Shown here one piece after another: positions 61,453 to 64,000 of a DNA stretch of 64,000 nucleotides. The position numbers were made by a program, and so were the translations under genes. How positions within the stretch are numbered: the stretch's first letter is position 1; each line of letters begins with the position of its first letter. Origin of the DNA: Paenibacillus lautus NBRC 15380 (lineage in GTDB: Bacteria > Bacillota > Bacilli > Paenibacillales > Paenibacillaceae); contig NZ_BIMF01000014.1 in the NCBI RefSeq assembly GCF_004000945.1, positions 122,899 to 186,898 on the forward strand, given 5' to 3'. The notes beneath the pieces are model-generated. The model did no database searches. It saw nothing but the letters and a program-made list of their open reading frames with translations, and had not been told where the DNA came from.

Positions 61453-62244
61453 ATGATGTTACCCGTTCACGAACGCTTCATTAAGCAGGCAAAAAAGAAA
61501 ATCAGTCGAGATAATCGACTTACGGGCCTCCTTGCAGGCGGCTCCATGATCCACGGAGCCATGGACGAGTATAGCGATCTAGATTTAGTCATCGTGTACG
61601 ATAACGCGTATCGCAATGAAATTATGGAGCAACGCATTCAGCTCGCAGAAGAGCTCGAACAATTACTGTCGGCATTCACAGGTGAGCATGTCGGCGAACC
61701 ACGTCTGGTTATTTGCCTATACGGCCCACCGTTGCTTCACGTGGATCTAAAGTTCATTTCGAAATCGGAGCTTAGGATACGAACGGAGAATCCGATTGTG
61801 CTTTGGGAGAGAGACGAGGAGATCAGAACGATCCTTGCCGAGACATCCCCTGCCTATCCATCGCCCTCTATGCAATGGATGGAGGATCGGTTCTGGGTTT
61901 GGGTGCATTATGGTGCGGCGAAATTAGGAAGAGGCGAGTTGTTCGAGCTCATCCAACATATTACGTTTATTCGCAATGCAGTATTAGGACCGTTGATACT
62001 CATGCGTAACGGCCATCTTCCCGCGGGAGTCCGACGGCTAGAGCAATTTGCTGAAATGGAGATGGCTGAGCTTCAGGACACGATTCCACTCCACAGCTAC
62101 GAAAGTTGTTACCTTGCGTTAAAGGCCACTATCAAGCTATATCAACGTTTACGCCAGGCTTCTGATGGTTGGATACGCAAAGAAGAAGCCGAACGCAATT
62201 CAATTGCTTATCTTGAAACCGTATATTCCACTATCCATAAATAA
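61453..62244 (+). CDS. Nucleotidyltransferase-domain protein
   Basis: About 263 residues. The N-terminal domain has the minimal nucleotidyltransferase signature LLAGGSMIHGAMDEYSDLDLVIVYD (GGS, then D-x-D) and a later third acidic residue in LLHVDLKF. The helical C-terminal part resembles aminoglycoside 6-adenylyltransferase-like or KNTase-like proteins. The substrate is unknown; resistance to an aminoglycoside is possible but not shown. ATG 61453 follows AAGGAGTG. It is the cargo between ssrA remnant 3 and the intact ssrA. Confidence 0.8.
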   Translation: MMLPVHERFIKQAKKKISRDNRLTGLLAGGSMIHGAMDEYSDLDLVIVYDNAYRNEIMEQRIQLAEELEQLLSAFTGEHVGEPRLVICLYGPPLLHVDLKFISKSELRIRTENPIVLWERDEEIRTILAETSPAYPSPSMQWMEDRFWVWVHYGAAKLGRGELFELIQHITFIRNAVLGPLILMRNGHLPAGVRRLEQFAEMEMAELQDTIPLHSYESCYLALKATIKLYQRLRQASDGWIRKEEAERNSIAYLETVYSTIHK

Positions 62245-62299
62245 AAACATCTAAAAGACAGTGAAATTTATTATTCACACTTATCAGCTATTCTACAGC

Positions 62300-62329
62300 A
62301 AAAACCCGACCTCACGAGGTCGGGTTTTT
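62300..62329 (-). terminator. Terminator of ssrA
   Basis: AAAAACCCGACCT / AGGTCGGGTTTTT with a 4-base loop, nine bases after the tmRNA CCA end. It also faces the nucleotidyltransferase gene and can serve both. Confidence 0.9.
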
Positions 62330-62337
62330 CAAGGTAT

Positions 62338-62702
62338 TGGTGGAGGCGAGGGGAGTCGAACCCCTGTCCGAAGATAACGACAACACAAGCTTCTACGGGT
62401 GTAGTGACAGATTTGATGTCACCCTAGAGACTCCCTGTCACCGGATTCCCTTCAGGTCAGCCTGATTGTCTTCTTCAGCTAGCCCCAGGCGGAGACTAGA
62501 CAGCGTATCCCACTAAAGTTGAGCCCTCATCCCGGTACATGGGCGATACAGAGCGAGAGCACGCTCACAGGTTATTAAGCTGCGAAAGCGTAGTTGTTTT
62601 GTTGTTTGCCGTTTAATTGGCTTTAGCGTTGGTGAAGTGGACGCGTCCCCACTACCCGCTACTCATGCCCGAACTATCCCCGTCGAATCCAAAAACGCCC
62701 CC
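62338..62702 (-). ncRNA. ssrA: Transfer-messenger RNA (tmRNA)
   Basis: On the minus strand the gene begins GGGGGCG...GGATTCGACGGGGATAG and ends CAGGGGTTCGACTCCCCTCGCCTCCACCA-type T-arm and acceptor, with a seven-pair acceptor stem (one wobble) and encoded CCA. The tag frame (62575-62610) adds GKQQNNYAFAA after the tRNA-borne Ala and ends in tandem stops. It rescues stalled ribosomes together with SmpB, encoded upstream. Intact, unlike the three remnants at 55459, 60044 and 61293; it is the probable target site of the elements that left them. Confidence 0.95.
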
Positions 62703-62964
62703 TTAAGTTGGAGAAATGCCGGTGTTTTGCACCTTGGCGTTCCTGCCAAAAAGGGCTATCGGATTAATCAAAGAATGTATTCAGTCATAGCAGTCAATCT
62801 ATTGCGCATTCTTTCCCTCCAGAAAGAAAACACAAGCTGTATGCTGATTGTCAAAGATCTTATTGATCTCTCTTGCATCACTTAGTATATCACATTTTAC
62901 ATCAAAATGATATATACATTGCAGGTAACACAGATAAAAGCTGCCATCGTGGCTAAATACTTAA

Positions 62965-63444
62965 TTACCTTGCAATCTTCTGCTTCTCGCGCAGTGCACG
63001 CTGGATATCGCGTTGTGCATCCTTCTTAGCGGCATCTGCCCGCTTGTCATATTGTCTTTTACCTTTACCGAGGCCCAGCAATAACTTGGCATAGCCGTTA
63101 CGGATGTAGACTTTCAGCGGTACGATCGCGTAGCCATCCTGCTTGGATAGGCCCAGCAGCTTGCGGATCTGCTCCTTATGCAGCAGCAGCTTCCGTGTAC
63201 GCGTAGGGTCCGTCGGGTTGTTGCGGTTCCCCTGCTCGAACGGGCTGATATGCATGTTATGGATATGAATCTCGCCATTCCGAATGGTTGCGAACGCATC
63301 TCCAATATTGGCACGGCCGTTCCGTATGGATTTGATCTCCGTTCCGGTCAACACCATTCCGGCTTCATACGTATCCTCGATGAAATAATCATGGGAAGCT
63401 TTTTTGTTCTGGGCCAGAACCTTCCCGTCACTTTTCTTACCCAT
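62965..63444 (-). CDS. smpB: SsrA-binding protein
   Basis: About 159 residues: KVLAQNKKASHDYFIEDTYEAGMVLTGTEIKS at the start, HNMHISPFEQGN, and the basic tail KRADAAKKDAQRDIQRALREKQK that enters the ribosomal mRNA channel. It binds tmRNA and delivers it to stalled ribosomes. ATG 63444 after AAGGGGTG is preferred to the frame opening at 63468. Order rnr-smpB-ssrA is the usual one in Firmicutes. Confidence 0.97.
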   Translation of the reverse strand: MGKKSDGKVLAQNKKASHDYFIEDTYEAGMVLTGTEIKSIRNGRANIGDAFATIRNGEIHIHNMHISPFEQGNRNNPTDPTRTRKLLLHKEQIRKLLGLSKQDGYAIVPLKVYIRNGYAKLLLGLGKGKRQYDKRADAAKKDAQRDIQRALREKQKIAR

Positions 63445-63593
63445 GGTCTCACCCCTTGTCATCAACAATGATAATGGAAAAAGGACTTCCGGCAGACCGC
63501 CAATGCAATCTCACCAGAAGTCCATTGTATCAAACGTCAGCCTCTAAAAGCAAGGTGGGGCAAGCACCTCCAGCGTTAGTCAGGAGGAGAATG

Positions 63594-64000
63594 TTACTTT
63601 TTCTTCTTGCGGACAAAAGCGGCTGTACCGTTTCCGCCCTTGCTCTTCCGTTTGCGGCCACCGCCGCCACCGGAGTTGCCACCAGCATTGCCGCCTGGTG
63701 TTGGACCTTCGCCGATGAAAATGCCGCTGCCCGACGTCTTCTTGCGCCGGTTTTTACCACCAGCACCACCGGAGCTGCGGGCATTGCGGTCAAAGCCGAG
63801 AGCGCCGCCGCCTGCCGAGCTGTAGCCGCCTTTGCCGGAGCCAAAGGCGAAGTTCGACGCCTGCTGCTCACTAGCACCAGCACCCGCTCCAGCACCTGCT
63901 CCAGTTGGCGCCTCGCTGCTGCGCTTGCCGCGGCCACCCTGGCCGCCAGCGCTGTCACTGCGGCGTCCGCCTGGTGCGCCGGCTTCAACCGCGCCGCGCT
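63594..64000 (-). CDS. rnr: Ribonuclease R, C-terminal tail only
   Basis: Only the last 134 codons are in the window. They are an extreme low-complexity tail of Gly, Ala, Ser, Arg and Lys (for example GGRGKRSSEAPTGAGAGAG, SSGGAGGKNRRKKTSGSG, ending FVRKKKK). Identification as RNase R rests on position upstream of smpB and on the basic C-terminal tails known for that enzyme; the catalytic domains are outside. RNase R degrades structured RNA and works with trans-translation. The tail is long and its codons are GC-rich. Confidence 0.75.
   Translation of the reverse strand, partial: RGAVEAGAPGGRRSDSAGGQGGRGKRSSEAPTGAGAGAGAGASEQQASNFAFGSGKGGYSSAGGGALGFDRNARSSGGAGGKNRRKKTSGSGIFIGEGPTPGGNAGGNSGGGGGRKRKSKGGNGTAAFVRKKKK

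Noticed and set aside
55459..62702. Integrase gene for the ssrA islands
   Set aside because: None of the genes between the remnants carries tyrosine or serine recombinase motifs; the HNH protein is not a recombinase.
62637..62885. 82-codon plus-strand frame at the 5' end of ssrA
   Set aside because: It is antisense to the tmRNA gene and has no ribosome binding site.
63530..63988. 152-codon minus-strand Ala-rich frame in the rnr region
   Set aside because: It is a shifted frame of the GC-rich RNase R tail; the frame ending FVRKKKK at 63594 is the plausible one.
1..64000. CRISPR array or cas genes
   Set aside because: No regularly spaced repeats with unique spacers; the only tandem repeats are the contiguous 8-bp and 51-bp units.

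Overview
The window looks like a chromosomal segment of a Paenibacillus-type Firmicute. The gene families point that way: a paeninodin-like lasso peptide, YesM/YesN two-component systems beside CUT1 sugar transporters, a GtaB-type UDP-glucose pyrophosphorylase, DUF438 and LppY/LpqO proteins, strong AGGAGG ribosome binding sites with frequent TTG/GTG starts, and the order rnr-smpB-ssrA. The species cannot be named from the sequence alone.

Layout. (1) 1-17.2 kb is a long minus-strand exopolysaccharide operon: Wzz, tyrosine kinase, GalU, priming sugar transferase, Wzy-like polymerase, SGNH hydrolase, four GT4 glycosyltransferases, Wzx flippase, ManC, Ugd, Gmd and Rmd. It runs into a nucleotidyltransferase gene cut by the left window edge. 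The sugar-nucleotide genes predict a Wzx/Wzy-type heteropolysaccharide with mannose, D-rhamnose and glucuronic acid. (2) 17.3-23.2 kb holds a pectate-lyase-like protein, a VanZ protein and three lasso-peptide genes (cyclase C, a 41-residue precursor A, kinase K). Six copies of a 15-bp palindrome close to GATACAnnnTGTATC lie upstream of the exopolysaccharide operon and of the VanZ and lasso genes, and suggest one regulator for all. The lasso B1, B2 and exporter genes are not in the window. (3) 23.6-28.1 kb is a compact five-gene operon of unknown function built around a Ycf46-like AAA+ ATPase and a coiled-coil membrane protein. (4) 28.4-54.1 kb is mostly carbon metabolism and housekeeping: a domain-permuted GH3 enzyme, a PrpR-like regulator with a four-carbon sugar-acid pathway (KdgT-like, DtnK, PdxA2), two LppY/LpqO paralogues, Ung, GH43, MscS, DUF438, and a frameshifted alpha-galactosidase with its ABC transporter and YesMN pair. 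(5) 55.4-62.7 kb is an accretion zone at ssrA. Three partial copies of the tmRNA 3' end punctuate three cargo blocks: a divergent DUF6809/XRE pair with a large restriction-endonuclease/STAND ATPase; a decayed AbrB-Doc toxin-antitoxin with an HNH nuclease; and a nucleotidyltransferase. The intact ssrA follows, then smpB and the 3' end of rnr.

The best candidates for something undescribed are the lasso cluster that appears to be split by, and co-regulated with, an exopolysaccharide operon; the five-gene AAA+ operon; and the serial ssrA islands, one of whose remnants carries compensatory base changes showing it came from a different functional tmRNA allele.
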